Positions 49,901-63,782 of a stretch of DNA of 64,000 nt are shown piece after piece. Each line of letters opens with the position of its first letter. The first letter of the stretch is position 1. The position numbers and the translations under genes are program-made. The DNA comes from Saccoglossus kowalevskii (lineage: Eukaryota > Hemichordata > Enteropneusta > Harrimaniidae): NCBI RefSeq assembly GCF_000003605.2, contig NW_003153745.1, forward strand, positions 317,677 through 381,676, in the 5' to 3' direction. The notes below the pieces were generated by a model. That model worked only from the letters and a program-made list of their open reading frames with translations. It was not told the DNA's origin and did not search any database.

Positions 49901-51589
49901 TCATGACAGAGTGAGGAGGCGCTACTCACATACATTACAGTGACTATTTTCAGTGTTATTGACCTTGATTCTCGTTCACCATCCTAAACACGAGAATCGC
50001 AATTGTTGTCTTCCTCAGCACACAGGATACGTATTGCTATTAGATACAAAATAGCCAATTAATGTACGTATATGAACACGTGGTGTGGAAAAGAAAATTT
50101 GTCATGTTTGGGACCTCTTTTACAAATGAAGTGGCTATTGCGTCTTTCAACAAGATTTTGTGGAATGCCTGTAAATTTAACAGTGAAGACGGGGGTTAAT
50201 ATAGAAACTATTATTGCCACAGACGAGGGTTCATAATTAAAATATATTGATAAAATAGTCAATTAATCCTCTACCAGATGAAATGAATACCACCCCCAAC
50301 TAGTCAAATTGGATGTTGAGTTGGTGTGCGTTTTGTGAATTTTGCATTATATACATATATATTACAGATATATTACAGACGAGAGAAAAAAAATGAACTG
50401 ATTTGTTTTTTTGCCTTGAAGGACACAGGGAAATGACGCTGATCCATGTGTGACGACAAACACCGAACACTGTGCTAGTGGGGAATGTTTAATCGGGAGA
50501 TATCCTTGACAATCAAAAAAATTGTTTGTTTTTTTTAAAAAAATAAGAATGTTCACAATGCCCCAGAGACAATTACAGATGTTCTGTGGGTTTTCAAACT
50601 TCCTTTTATAGAGAGCTCACAAAAAAAAAAAGTGAATAAATATTGGCTTTCATGATCGTATCAATCATCGATAGGAAAACACGTCAGACTTTAGCGTGAC
50701 AGAGTGTACCCTGAGTACCCTATGCAACTTTACATACAGCTACCGTTGATAAGAAAACTACCAAGTATTATCTTAGAATGCAAAAACAAAACAAAAACAA
50801 AAGACCAAAACACAGCATGGGAAACCACTCACGCTCCCTGTTGCCATCACTTGATCTGGGGGCTCTGTGTAATTCCAATCAAAAGTCACAGTGAGAAATT
50901 GTGCTTTTCTCATCTGTTTTTCTCTAACACTAACTCCTTTATATTAATTTCTCTCAGTGTCATTGACGAAGCAAGCATGAGCGTTATTACAGAGGCATGA
51001 CGTTGGATTTAGCGAACAAAAAATGGAAATAGCTATTACGTTGAGGGGGGCATTCTGGGTAAACAGACATCCATTCTTTGTGGCGGATCTATATGATGAA
51101 ATTACTAGCTATTGTGTAATGTGCTCCACACGCATGACTGAGAAGAAACCAGGGAGGGGGGACACCAACAACACACCTTGGTGGTTGCTACATTGTCACT
51201 GGGTCTTCACATTACATCCAAAAAAAAAGAGAAAAAAAGCCAGAGGCTTAATTGAAAAGAATTTACTGATGTTGATAAATTACTTGAGCAGCATTAGGAT
51301 TATGAACTGGTGCTGTGAGGTCGACTCGTTATGATATGTCTCATTGTTGGACCTTGTAATAAGCATATTTGAAATATTCTGGCAATAATTTAAGGTTGCC
51401 ACGCTGGGCTATTCAAAAGTGTGAAATGTACAGATTCCTGTACCTGCGAAAAAATGTAATAAACTCCTATTGAAATAATGACAGTAATGACCATTTCAGT
51501 TTTTTTTTTTTTCTCGTAATCTAGAGAAGCAAGTTACGTGCTGTCTGTTTGCCTATCATATTCTAAGGCAGGCTAATTCACTATGACAA

Positions 51590-51745
51590 AATGTGCAGTT
51601 GAATTAACAGGGAGCCAATCATGATTTAGCGACGTGAATTTCCTAATTATCAAGCTCAGCAGAGGCTGGCACACGCATGCATTCATAGTGCATAGGAATG
51701 CTGTACAGTCTGGTCTTAGAAAGTAACAACGAGTCTAATTAAGCA
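51590..51745. promoter_or_regulatory. candidate conserved non-coding block
   Basis: agccaatcatgatttagcga, cctaattatcaagctc, a gcatgcattcatagtgc stretch and gtctaattaagcac give several homeodomain and CCAAT cores in about 150 bp of homopolymer-free sequence, bordered on the right by poly-A-rich sequence. Confidence 0.27.
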
Positions 51746-52107
51746 CAACACAGCCCCCACTAGAAAAAGAAAAAAAAATTAAAAGCGGTTAAAAAAAATC
51801 CTTTCTTTGTTCATTCTAGCACCCATTTACGTCAGAGCGAAGAATCACAGTGGAAAGAAAAAAAAAACCTGCGCACAGGAAGCAAAAACAAATCGAGCCA
51901 CACGCAAATGTATGCAGAGATTATCTCTGTGACCACTAAATGTAAATTACAGAATGGTGGGAGCTCATCTCAACAGAGAGTTTGGCAAACTTGCCTAACT
52001 TTGCAAAATGTTTTTTTTTTTTACATAAGCCCAGACAAACTGTACCCTTTCCTGACTACTTGAATATGAAGGACACCTATTTTTTTTTTTGGGGGGGGGG
52101 GGGGATT

Positions 52108-52157
52108 NNNNNNNNNNNNNNNNNNNNNNNNNNNNNNNNNNNNNNNNNNNNNNNNNN
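52108..52157. other. assembly gap, 50 N, flanked by G and C runs
   Basis: The left flank is T10 then G14 then att; the right flank is C7 then (AC)n. A round 50-base gap between two homopolymers suggests an unresolved low-complexity tract rather than lost unique sequence. Confidence 0.97.
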
Positions 52158-54224
52158 CCCCCCCACACACACACAGCAATACATGCACATTATGTTATAA
52201 GTATTTACAACAGGGCATCTCTCAAACATGACTAACTTCACCCACATATAGAAATTTCCCTAACTTCGTAAAAAAAAAAAAAAATATGCAAATTTGGAAC
52301 CGTTAAAGTGCTCTTCTGTGTTGGCTGAACAAGAAACTGCCAATCACAGATGTCCTGGAAAAAACAAAATTACCACATTGTACAAAAAAAAAAAAGGGAT
52401 TGTTCATCCAATTATAACATTTAAGCAAGTAGACACTAAACAAAAACATAATATAAAAAGAAATAATTGACAGGAGCTAGTAAAATTTGCACCACTCCAT
52501 CACCTGCAAAACTCTACCCAATCGCATCACAACAACTCACCTATGGTGCAAGTACAATAGTGGAAGAGTGAGGGGCATCAAAGCGGTTTAAAATATAACT
52601 CAAAATTTGAGGAAACACTGACTAAAACAAACCGACAGTGGCGGCAAAACCTTGCATACAGAAAGCTTGTATCCCTCCGAGGAGAGGCAAATTGAAAGCT
52701 TTTTTTTTTTTTTTCACAGGTGTCAGGGAGCGTGAAGAGATTCTCAATGACAATGTATGACAGGTACTAGGTGCGGAGATATTAACAGGGAATGAGATGG
52801 AGATCTCCGTAGACCCATCACGAGAGAAGGATCCCAATGAACCCTGGCAGGATGTAAGTGACTTCAAAGCTCGCCTCCACCTAAATATAGTGTGAACTGT
52901 ATATGTGGTTAAGAAGTGGGCGATAATGATGCTGATGTCGGCACAAACTCGATGCGTTCCACATGCTCAAGAACTCTTTAAAACCATTTACTCTCCTCTG
53001 TAGCGTTTTCAGTGCCTTTATTCATTAGGAAAAACTACTATCACAAACCTTTGTACATCACAGACAGAGATGAGCATCAATGTGGGGATGGATGGGAATA
53101 TTAGCGAATCTTTCATTTGCTTGATAATATCTACTACCCCCGGTATAACTTATTATGTAAATTTATGAATTTCATTTTTTTTTCACATCTCTATATCTTG
53201 ATCGTTGGTGATGCAATGAAAAGTTCCTTGATGTAACAGATATTATTGCTTGGGTACAATCATCTGTGAGATGGGAACGCTAGTTTGTCAACTCAATCTT
53301 TACAAAATAATACTGTTATTTGACAACAGAAAATTGGTAATTAGTAGTCTGAAATTGACCACATACACACACATGAATTTTGTCAAAACAAGTCGTATTT
53401 CTAAAGTGATTTGGAGAACCCCCATGATGGTAAAGCGCTTAAATGGCAACCAGTGACAACGTTTCATGCGACTGATTATCGCATAAGCGTTTAGCCTGCG
53501 TCTGCGGGTCTTTCTTGTTTCTACTCGCAACCAGATCCCGAGTCGGCTTCATAAATGTCTAATCGTGCAGTAAAAGCTTCATGTATATTGCAAATCCAAA
53601 TGTTTCACCCGCAGTGTATTCTCTTTGCATGGAATTTATTTTTGATGAGCGGTAGTGTGGGTACTTCCTGAGATTAGGCACTGATCATCCACACCTACAA
53701 AACAAATCCAAATCGTCGACTAAAATCTCATCAGATAAGTAACTACGGTTGCTTGAAGAAATACCTACTTTTTTTAATATATCTGCGTCTCCAAAAAGAC
53801 TGACTTAATTTTTTTTTTTAAGGCAAAAAAAAAATCATGTCTATTTTTTTATTCCTACATTTCTAACAATAACAATAGAATTAAGACAAGTGAAAATCAT
53901 TTCAGGAGGAAAAAAATTGGTTTAAATAAAAACAATTATAGTAAATACTGATATTATATCGAGAATAAAAAATTACAATTGCCCAGAAACAATTTTTTTT
54001 ATTTTCATAATTTCATTTGAATAATTTCAGATGAAAAAATGAGTTAAAAAGTAAAAAAAAATGATGACAGAAGTACAGGGGTCTGCAAAGACAAGATGTA
54101 TGACGAGACGTTGCTGGAAGGCGGAGAGGACCAAACAAGACAAATTCCTCTAATTCTACAATTTCACTTAATCAGTCTGTCTGTGAGTCTGTCTGTAGTT
54201 GGAGAAAGTGGATTGATATGATTT

Positions 54225-54445
54225 TATTCACTGCAGGCAATTTAACAATCACAGCACTTGATTCGCCAGAGCCACTGTCCGATTCAAAATCAGCTTTCGA
54301 TGCTAATAGCTTGAATCATGCGCATCTGGTTGCAAGCGGCTATTAGGTCTCATTATAGCAAACCAGAGAGTTTGTGACACTATTAATCCCTGTGGAAATG
54401 GCGGATGAGATTCTAAAGTTCTTGCTCATCCTCACTAATTCTGTC
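54225..54445. promoter_or_regulatory. candidate conserved non-coding block
   Basis: Homopolymer-free, compositionally balanced sequence including gcaggcaatttaacaatcac, cacttgattcgccagag, gctaatagcttgaatcatgc, ggctattaggtctcattata and gacactattaatccctgtgg (Otx-type taatcc). No open frame of note. Confidence 0.3.
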
Positions 54446-56003
54446 TTCAGATTCTTATTTGGGAGGGGGAGAGAAATAGCTATCACCTTATTGATTGATA
54501 GGTAGCAAACGTTGCACATATTAAAAGATCAGTTAAGCATGCCTTGAATGGGAATTCTTAAAGTTTTTAACTGTTTAACTTGTTTATATTAGCGAGTTTA
54601 AAATGAAAATGGTGAAAATAAAATAATCACTGAAAAAAAAGGTAGTGCAAGCGTACTGCAAGTATAACTTGTGGAGGGGACAAACCAAATGGAATGGACA
54701 TGAAAGCGTGATGTCTGAAACGCAAACATTTATCATGATTTTCCCCATCTTTAACAATTTATGGTTGCAAGGTGGTCAGGTTTTAAACTGAAAAATCTAT
54801 GCCTGTCCCTTTTGCAAAGCGCAAAAACTAAATATATCATTTTTAGAGAATTACAAACATTTCATAACAAATTCACACTATAAACTCTTTCAGTGCCAAC
54901 AATTTTTTCTGGCAAAATCTTGGTGCAACATTTCCCTACTTTTTATGTATTTTTTTTAATAATTGTTTTGATAATTTTGAAGTATTAAAAATGGACATAA
55001 TTTCCTCTCTGCTACAGGTTTGGATCAAATCTAGATTTTTTTTATTTATGATACGTAACAAACGTTGCATTTGGTATCCAAATGGTTAAATCTCCATTGT
55101 TTTGTTTTTATCCTGAATAATTTAATTACCTATATAGAAATTTACAAAGTTGAGCAAAAAGTTAAAAAAAAAAAAAAAAAAAAAAAATTGGCAAAACTGA
55201 TTTGAATTGCATTCATATTTTAAAATAGCAACTGATCAGAAAGTAATAGAAGATTTTTGTTTTATAGAACAGAATCAGATAATATGACGGTGTATTAAAG
55301 TCCGGAACAACTTTTCGCAACTACAAGAACTTTCCTGTTCTGAACTTTGTCTTGAAACGCATACGTTGTCTGGAAATATTACGTACCTAAGCCTTCTACG
55401 GAATTTGTGATTATTAATAAGGTTGTATTCGCCCGGTGCAATATCACAGAATTCACAGGATACTGCAAATTAAGGTGATATACTGACAAAAGTACAAAAG
55501 CAACGATTAATAACAATAAAAGCAACACGACATGCGAGTTTCAAATCATCAATTGCATCGTGATCCAAAAAATAACATTTTGCTAATGCGTTAAAATGGA
55601 ACACAGACAGCTTTAATGTTAGCGTGAGCATCTACAATTTAAAACATGCCCCCCCTCCCCCTGGATCCAACCTAATCGGCTTGAATATTTAATTGAATAT
55701 GAAGGTAAGACCTTACTAGATCGGCGTAGTCTCTTGAAATCCTCTGGAATCCAAATCTGCAGTATATTCGTAGCCACAGGTGAAACCGAGCCGGATGTGG
55801 TGTCAATATTTTAAAGAGCTCGCCAACATTTTAAAGAGATTTTTCTGCCGTGGATAATGAAAGCACTGATGAAAAGTAAACTTGTAGGAACCACGTGACT
55901 GTACAGTTATCATCAACATCAGTACATGTTGCTGGATACGCCCCACGTTGAAAAACGAAACAAAACTAGATCTGTTAACAGCCACGAAACAATAAAAACA
56001 TAC

Positions 56004-56017
56004 ATTGCCAAGGCAAC
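56004..56017. promoter_or_regulatory. candidate RFX X-box palindrome
   Basis: attgccaaggcaac is one base from a perfect inverted repeat of ttgcc/ggcaa with a two-base centre, the form recognised by RFX factors. Isolated occurrence; chance not excluded. Confidence 0.3.
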
Positions 56018-58040
56018 ATGCTTTGCTTGATTGCTTCTAGAAATTGTTAACTACTGGTAGCTGTGAAATCAGCATGCATGCGATAATAACGCAGTGGTAC
56101 TGTGTGTCTGCTGCAGGCATTTTACTTTATAATACTAGTTTTCACTATGTAAAACGAGACGACTGGGCCCTTCAGTCAAAAGTATAAACTGAAGCAAAGC
56201 TCTTTAAAGCACCAGTTTAGGTAAACCCATCTGCTAAAAAAATCAAGACAATATATGTGGCAGGCATCATGGTAACGAATAACGGTAACTACAGCCGCTG
56301 ATTGGGGTGGAGACGTGAATACGATCTTTTTTTATAATGTTCTGAACACAAAGCAACTAGTTACCAGAATATTATTTTGATTTTTTTTTTCAGTTCATAT
56401 TAATTAAAAGGAATATTATAGAGAATCACTGATAACATCTTCTCAACCAGAAAAAAATCATTGTTATCAAACAAAAGTTGAATAGTTAAGTTTTTTTTTT
56501 TTTTTTTTTGCAGGCAATCACAACCACAAAAAGAGTACAAGAAAGCAATGTATGAAATTAAAACACACCCACAAAGCCCACATAATTTGAAATAACGGAT
56601 GGAGATCACTCAGATGTAGGAGAGAATTGCAAGAACAATCAAGACAAATAAGAACCTGCAACTGTTACAATGCTCATTCAATTCATCTCCATTGAGAGGA
56701 GAAGTGTCCAAATTTGTTTAATTGCATACAACTTTTGAGTATAAAGAAACAAATTCAGGAAACCCCTCAAGCCCACCCTCCTGAGAAGAAGTATTTTATC
56801 ATACTGAAATGATATCAAATAAACATAACAAAGACAACTCTTGTAATCATATACTAAAAAAAATGGCACACATAATATGTCTACCCATAATGCAGTGGTT
56901 CAGTTATCCACTCAACCAAGCACTGTATTTATCTTCCAACACAACCCCCCCCCCCCCTTTCTCTCTCTCAATATAACATGAATAAATATGCAGAACCCCT
57001 ATTTAGGAGACTCCATTGTTTTTTTCCCAATCAGTTATCAAATACAAGCTTTCAAATAACATGCCTTCCACATCATTGATGCAACCCACCCCCCACACAA
57101 AGCGCTGGAACAGACAAAGTAATGAGAAAGGACAGGGACGGTCGTCATGCGACTTTCACAACTAATATTAACGACACTCCATCTCATACTGAGCAGGTCA
57201 ATTTGGTTTTCGAAATGTCTACTCAAACGGTACATTGCCAGAGATCAAAATCCTCCATGGTGTATCGTCAACAACAATCAACGCCTGTCAATTTGAAAAT
57301 GTGATCATACGGAAAGAGTGCTTTCGCAGTCGTTGGTTGAAAACAAATTCATGCCGAAAACTCACCAGGCGAGATCAGCCAACACTGGCAACGAGTAACA
57401 GATCGTCATTGTTTACTTTAAAAAAAAATAAAGACAGATAACATACAGCAGAGGGTTGGATAATATATTATATATTATTAAAGATTGATACATACGAGTT
57501 TTTAATGGGCCTTCAGTGTATCTGATGAGGAGTCGGCCGTAGACAAGATGGTACTTGTGCTACGATTGAGAGACAAAGTAAGATACGAGTAGACACGATA
57601 AGTTTTATTATTTGTTCCAGAGCTTCTAGACACAACAAGAAACAGCAGACACTATTGAGGGTTTTAGGATCACCACAGAGGGTTTTCCTAGTGACGTAGT
57701 GACGATTATTAAGTAGCAGGTAACCTGATAGGTATCGTTACATATCGTGAAGATGGAAGGAAGAGAGCAACATGGCAGAAGTCATAGAAAATTCAATAAG
57801 TTTTTGACAAAAATCTAGGTGCACTTGTCGGGAGAAGTCCGCTGGTGACATTTATTATTTTTAATGACACCAACTTCATTACAGAAAAGATATTTTACGA
57901 TGAATGTTATATATATATATATATACTTTTTGTAAACAAACAGGTAGCATTAACTTCATTCTTAACGAAAATTCTGTTTAAAACTGACAACATATGTAGG
58001 CATCAATACCTGGTAGATACAAAGAAAACGCACATACACG

Positions 58041-58083
58041 TACATACATACATACAAACACACACACACACACACACACACAC
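58041..58083. repeat. compound (TACA)n(CA)n microsatellite
   Basis: About four TACA units pass into about 14 CA units. Frames here on both strands are artefacts of the repeat. Confidence 0.92.
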
Positions 58084-58339
58084 TGATAGAAGAGACAGCG
58101 GGAGTGAATCTGGAACAGATTAGGAAGAAAAAGGAAAGATGGCCTTCTGACACGACCCATCATCGGTTGTAAGTGATACAAGGCGCAGTGAAAGCAGTTG
58201 TGAACCTTAAATTGAATGTCTTTGCATCGGTCAATAGGATTAAAAGAGAATAGATGTATTTATACATTAAAAGGGAGAGAAAGGAAGAGATAGAGAAAGA
58301 ACCAATCACGGGCTGAAAAGAACAGTTTGACAAATTTGG

Positions 58340-59040
58340 CGCAGAGATTAGTAGATGTGATCATCTTTCTGGCCTTGTGTGCCTTCCAATTCAACATATA
58401 ATCCGCCCAATCGCCGGGCAGATGCTGCTAGGGAATCATTCCTGTTTGCTAACAAGCTCACTAACAACCTGACGAAAATCTGCAAATAAGCCCTCCCTTC
58501 GTTATTAAATGTGGAATCAATTTTCGACTAATTTCTCTATCATGGAAGTCAGATTTTTTTTTTTTCTTCTTTTTATTCTGTGTACCCTTTGATTGCGCCT
58601 GACACTAGCTGACATTTGCTTTTCACAGGCGGACAAGTGCAGTTTAGAGTTAAATTGTGGAGATAATGATAGGGGTGTTTATAAAAAGCAAGGGATCAGA
58701 GTTGAAACTGGAAAATCTGCAAACTATGCCTGGCCTGATTGTCAGAGACAATGCCTAGGTAACAAGGAAAGGATGACAAGGCCCATGTGCTGTGTGCGCC
58801 CTTCTCTCGACACTTAACTCGGCTTCCTTCTATTATCCACTTTATAAGATCATTTGATTGCAAATTGAGTTCGGTGATTCAATGTAGTCAGTCATAAGCT
58901 GCTGGATTAGCCGCCAACAATTAGAGGTAAATTGAAATCAAATTAAGGATTTCATGCATGCATCAATGGGCTCATTAAATAAGCACTGCTGTTCAATGGA
59001 TCACAAACAGACATTGCTCTCTTGTTCAAATGCTGTACCA
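58340..59040. promoter_or_regulatory. candidate conserved non-coding cluster
   Basis: About 700 bp with three sub-blocks separated by one T tract (58554-58564): 58370-58530 (ccgcccaatcgccgggcag), 58590-58810 (sequence without repeats, with a 74-codon frame lacking features), and 58840-59040. The last has tgattgcaaattgag (PBX- and POU-like cores), caattagaggtaaattgaa, atcaaattaagg, a catgcatgcat palindrome and ctcattaaat. Density of such cores is high relative to the surroundings. Confidence 0.33.
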
Positions 59041-61802
59041 ACAACACAAACACAAACTGTGTTATCAAAGAAAAAAAAAAAAACTAAATTTCAGTTTATG
59101 GAAACTAGTATTAAAATTCACCAGTAGCTCTACAGGTGGTTTTTGCTCCTATTTATTTATTTTTTAATTCAAATATCACAGTATGTGAATCTAATTAGTA
59201 ATCTCCACAACACAGAGACGATGGTCATGTGCAATTATAAATTCTAGAATGGGAATTGAATTTAGAAATAAAAAGTTGTTTAAAAGATCAGATCCAAACA
59301 GTCAATAATTGAAAAAACACAAGAATTATGACAAAGCAGTGAATGATCGTGAAACAAATGCATATTCACATGAATCTGGATGTCGTGAAAAAATTGGCAA
59401 CTCACTAGAGTTGGAACAGCAAGCAAGCTGATGGCTGCATCAATCTTTTAATGCCACTCACCATACACTTTCTGATACATTCATAGCCAGCTGCAAAGAA
59501 CAGTCAATCTATTTTATAATATTGCAATCGAAAACAAATCAAGAAAAGTGTTTCCTTCTCTTCATACTCAGAATTAAAAAAAAAAAACCTGATATTGTAA
59601 TAATTTGTAAAACTGAGAAGGCAGGAAGGACAATTACTAGGTTTCAATTGTTTTTTATTTTCTGTTACTGTGTTTCGCCCGGGGTGTTTAGTGCGAGACT
59701 AAGACTGTCTTCACCATGTAATTTAGTAATTTCTTTGTTTAATCTCTGCAATTAGATCGGTTACATATTAATTTCAGATTTCAAACCATGCTCTGATTTC
59801 ATGGAAACCTTATAAGTTAACAGTTTTATTTCTTCAATTAAAAAAAAAAGAAAGAGAGACTAGAACAGCATCACCCGAATTAATGATAATGAAACAACAG
59901 ATAGAAAGTAAAATCTAATAATTACTGTTTTGAGAGAACCAAGGGACTACTTTGAGTTTCTATTATCATCGAGTGTGCCATATTAATATCGTTAACACAT
60001 GTACACAAAGAGGATTGTTTTGAGTTGACTCAGTAGCGCCAATACAAATCCTGTGGCTTTTGTCTCCAATGAATACATACGTGCAAACAAGCAAGAAATC
60101 GGGATTGCGGATAAAGAGTGGTCCGTTGCACGGTGTGGAGGGGGGGGGGAGACAGAATTGCAATCAGAGGAATTAGCACTTGTCGATGCCAGACGTGGAT
60201 TAATTTGGAGGTGGGCGAGAGATTATTATTTTTTTTTTTTTAATTCAAAATCTAAACAACTAAAAAAAAGGCGTGGCTGAGACAATGAGAACTGCTCATG
60301 TCTGTAATGTTGTACATACTATTAAGTGTCCTTTGAAAAGACGGAAATGAAAAACCTGCTAATTGCTCCTGACTTAATATTTTTTTTCTTTTAACATCTT
60401 CTTGAAGGGCATATCAAGTTTGGCAAATTAATTGTTTCCTCACAAATTGCACATCAGGAGACCTTTTCACAATGAATTTTACTTTAATAGTTAAAACCTT
60501 TAATCTGGCATGTGATGATTAAAAAAAACAAAAAAAAATTAAGGAGGAAGTTAGAAACAAAGACCGACTTAACACAAGCATATAAGTCGAGTAGATAGTG
60601 CAGGACACACCTTACAACTTGCCATCTGGTGATTCAAATTGAAACGACACATGAAACAATTACTGCTTGTAAACATGCAATTTTTTTTTTTTTTTTTTGT
60701 AAAGTGAAATTATTCTTTTAGAAACCACAAGGAGACAGTATCTCCTGATGAGGGGGCTTGTAGCAACAACATCCAACCTTTAATTACTTAATGGACGATC
60801 AGAAACTGATAAGGTAAATCAACAACAAAAAACAACAACTCTAATCATAACAGTTTGTTCATGTAGGGTATTGTTTAAAAATAATTCAGACATGATCATA
60901 GAGTTTTCAGCTGATCAAACACAGACAAACCACGACAGAAAGTCAGAAAATTATACATTTCATTAAATGTGACCAAAGTAAATATGGATGACATGGTGTG
61001 TTTTTTTTTCTCTCACTCTGGACGCGTGGTAGAGGATGAGAATGGCGTACATACTTGTATCAAAACCTGACAGGTGTACTGTGTAAAATGAAACTCCATA
61101 AAATTCAGACCAACTGCTATAGGTTTACATAAATTGTATCCCCGGGTACTTACTCAGCGTCACCTAAAAGCCACTTGGGGGGAAAATTTCAGCCCCTCCT
61201 TTAATTATGTGAAGCATTCGTCAACAAGCATTTCCGGCACAACCTAAGACCATATGTACACAGGCAACTAGATATATATACACACACACATTTCATTTAG
61301 TTTAATTTAATTTTAATATTTGTGGTGATCTAGTAAAATAGAGATTTGAATTTTTTTCGCTCAGAATGTAAGAATGGCTGTCCTTTGAAGAAAAGAAATA
61401 ATTAACCACACTACTTAACAAGATAGTGAAAAAAAATGTTTGATCCAAAGTTTGTTTATTCCTTTTCAAAAATTGAAAATGAAAGGATGCTCTTGAATTG
61501 ACCTAAGCATGGTGAACCAAATGTCAACGTAAAAACGCTTTGGAACAATACAGTACTTTCCTTTTAAATTACTTACAACCTGCCAGATTGCCCCGAGGGT
61601 ATATTTAGCAGAGATACCCAAACTTGACGAATCAAGAATGAAGGTTAAATAACTGAATAAAGATCTGAAACCAACCATCCATATATTTAATCTATTCTTT
61701 GAGTGGACTGGGTGTGGCTAACTATATAAAACAAGTCAGCATTCTCAAAATTACATCAGACCATGCCACAATACAATATTTACCTCTTCTCAGAATAGAT
61801 TT

Positions 61803-61803
<1 letters not shown>

Positions 61804-61843
<40 letters not shown>
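61804..61843. repeat. A40 homopolymer
   Basis: Forty uninterrupted A, the longest homopolymer in the window, bounded by gatttc on the left and ctactagtgccccggctccg on the right. Confidence 0.97.
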
Positions 61844-61851
<8 letters not shown>

Positions 61852-63763
61852 GCCCCGGCTCCGCCCACTGATGTAATATATGAGGGTTGCATTTTTTTTC
61901 TTTTAACTTGTTTGCACTCTTGGTGAAGATCCCAGGACAGGTGGCCAAGATTAGTGTGAAAAAATAAACATTAGGATTGTACTCTTAGTCATTGAATTGG
62001 CAATTTGCACGTCATAGTGTTCCCGGCATGTTCAGAAAGCGTGGAAACAAGGCCTGGTAGCATTTTCTGTGATCCGAGTCTACTTGGCAGGTTCCGCATC
62101 ACACATTTCAATATTTCTCAATTTTCTTCCTGTACAGTTTCGGGGGCTTCCGCATCGCATAATGCATTGGTGAACTCATCAAGCTCAGTCTTTCTTTCTT
62201 TTTTAAGAAACAAGAGATTCACCTTTGCAAAGGGTCACCTCACAGCACGGCACATGTCAGTCAAAAACTGGGGGGGGATCACTATGCGAGGGGATATATA
62301 CTGATTATACAACGAAGCCACATGTTGCAGAGTATTATTACGCAATAAGGCCTTACTGAAAATTGGAGATTGTGGTCAGGTGTGCGAAATAAGCAATCAG
62401 ACATTGTAATTACTCAGAAAGAAACGAGTTGGCTTTAAATTCCTCCGCGGACAAATTCTGAGGGTTTTTTTTCCATTTTCCAGACAAAATAGTTGAAAGA
62501 ACAATCAAGCAAGGTGTGATACAAACCCAGGAGGATTGTTATTAGGTTAAACAAAAAAAAACATCTCATGTACAGCTGCATTTCTTTAATTGTATAATGT
62601 TGAGTCTCTGCCATCAGAATATTTTCATCTAAGGTATTTTAATCTGTAGTGTATTTCATCAAAATAACATTGTAAACTACAATGCAATCAAAAAAAAAAG
62701 GACTTTCCTACGTTGCTATCAGAGATCAGTACAGGAATGTAAATGACAGCCTTGATTTTCTATTTGAAAAGCTCAAATGATCAAAATTGACACTTTCCAC
62801 ACTGGAGAACGGTGTCTACCAATATATAATGCTATGCGGGATAGCATCTCTTTTATACAAATGACAAGGTGGCCATACGGGGGGAAAAAAAGAGGAAAAA
62901 TACTCAGCCCGAGCACACGTGACAGAGCCTGAACACGGTTTGAGTGTTCACGTCGAGACAAGATGATAATATTGCGTTCTAAATTAAGATGGCCAACACA
63001 GACTGAATCACGACACAGTTTACGGTGACAGATTGGCCAACTCATTGAATCGAAAATTTCATGACATACTGGCACAAAAATATTAGCGAACGTTAACAAG
63101 CTTGACTGATACTACATAATTTGATGTGTAAACCATTTTATCACCCCCATTGAGCTGAGCATGAATGATATGATTAAGGCTGTATGGAAAATGACAAATC
63201 TGGTTAATTTTGCTGTCTTCAAAAGTTTTTTTTTTTTTTTTTTTTTTAAACAGCATCAATCCCTAACAAGTCAGGAAATAAACGTCTGGCGATTTGCATC
63301 ACCGGACTTCTTCTTGATAAAAATTCAAAGGTGAAATGCATAATATATCAAGAGAGGGAGAGAGAAAAATTAAAAGTGAATGACATACGTAGCCTACCAT
63401 TTATACGGCATCTCTCAGAGATGAACGCATCCCAATAAAATTGCTCAATTTGTCAATTTTTCGCGCTTCTGCCGTTTCATTCTTATTGCTACGCGCAACA
63501 GAATGGTCTGCAGCAGCAGGGAAATGTAACAATTGAATTTGTGTAACATTTCACCAAGTTATTATTAAGATTGGTAATAAGAAAACTGAATTATTATCAG
63601 GCTTGCATTGGTCATGGTAGCAGTGCCGGCAGAATGTTTGGACATGTGAAGGAAGGTAATGCAAAGATGGAGGGCACTTGAAATAAACAATATAAAGTGG
63701 CTGCGTTCAGGTGTTGGTCTGAAAAATGTAAGAGAGCACAAAGATGGAAGAGGGGAAAATAAA

Positions 63764-63782
63764 GGGAGGGAGGGAGGGAGGA
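63764..63782 (+). repeat. (GGGA)n tract with G-quadruplex potential
   Basis: Four GGG runs separated by single A, inside a purine-rich stretch (63720-63840) that makes long pyrimidine-coded frames (Pro, Ser, Leu) on the minus strand; those are composition artefacts. Confidence 0.8.

Noticed and set aside
62005-62304. 99-codon plus-strand frame
   Set aside because: No recognisable domain, signal or splice context; Ser/Phe-rich from surrounding pyrimidine tracts.
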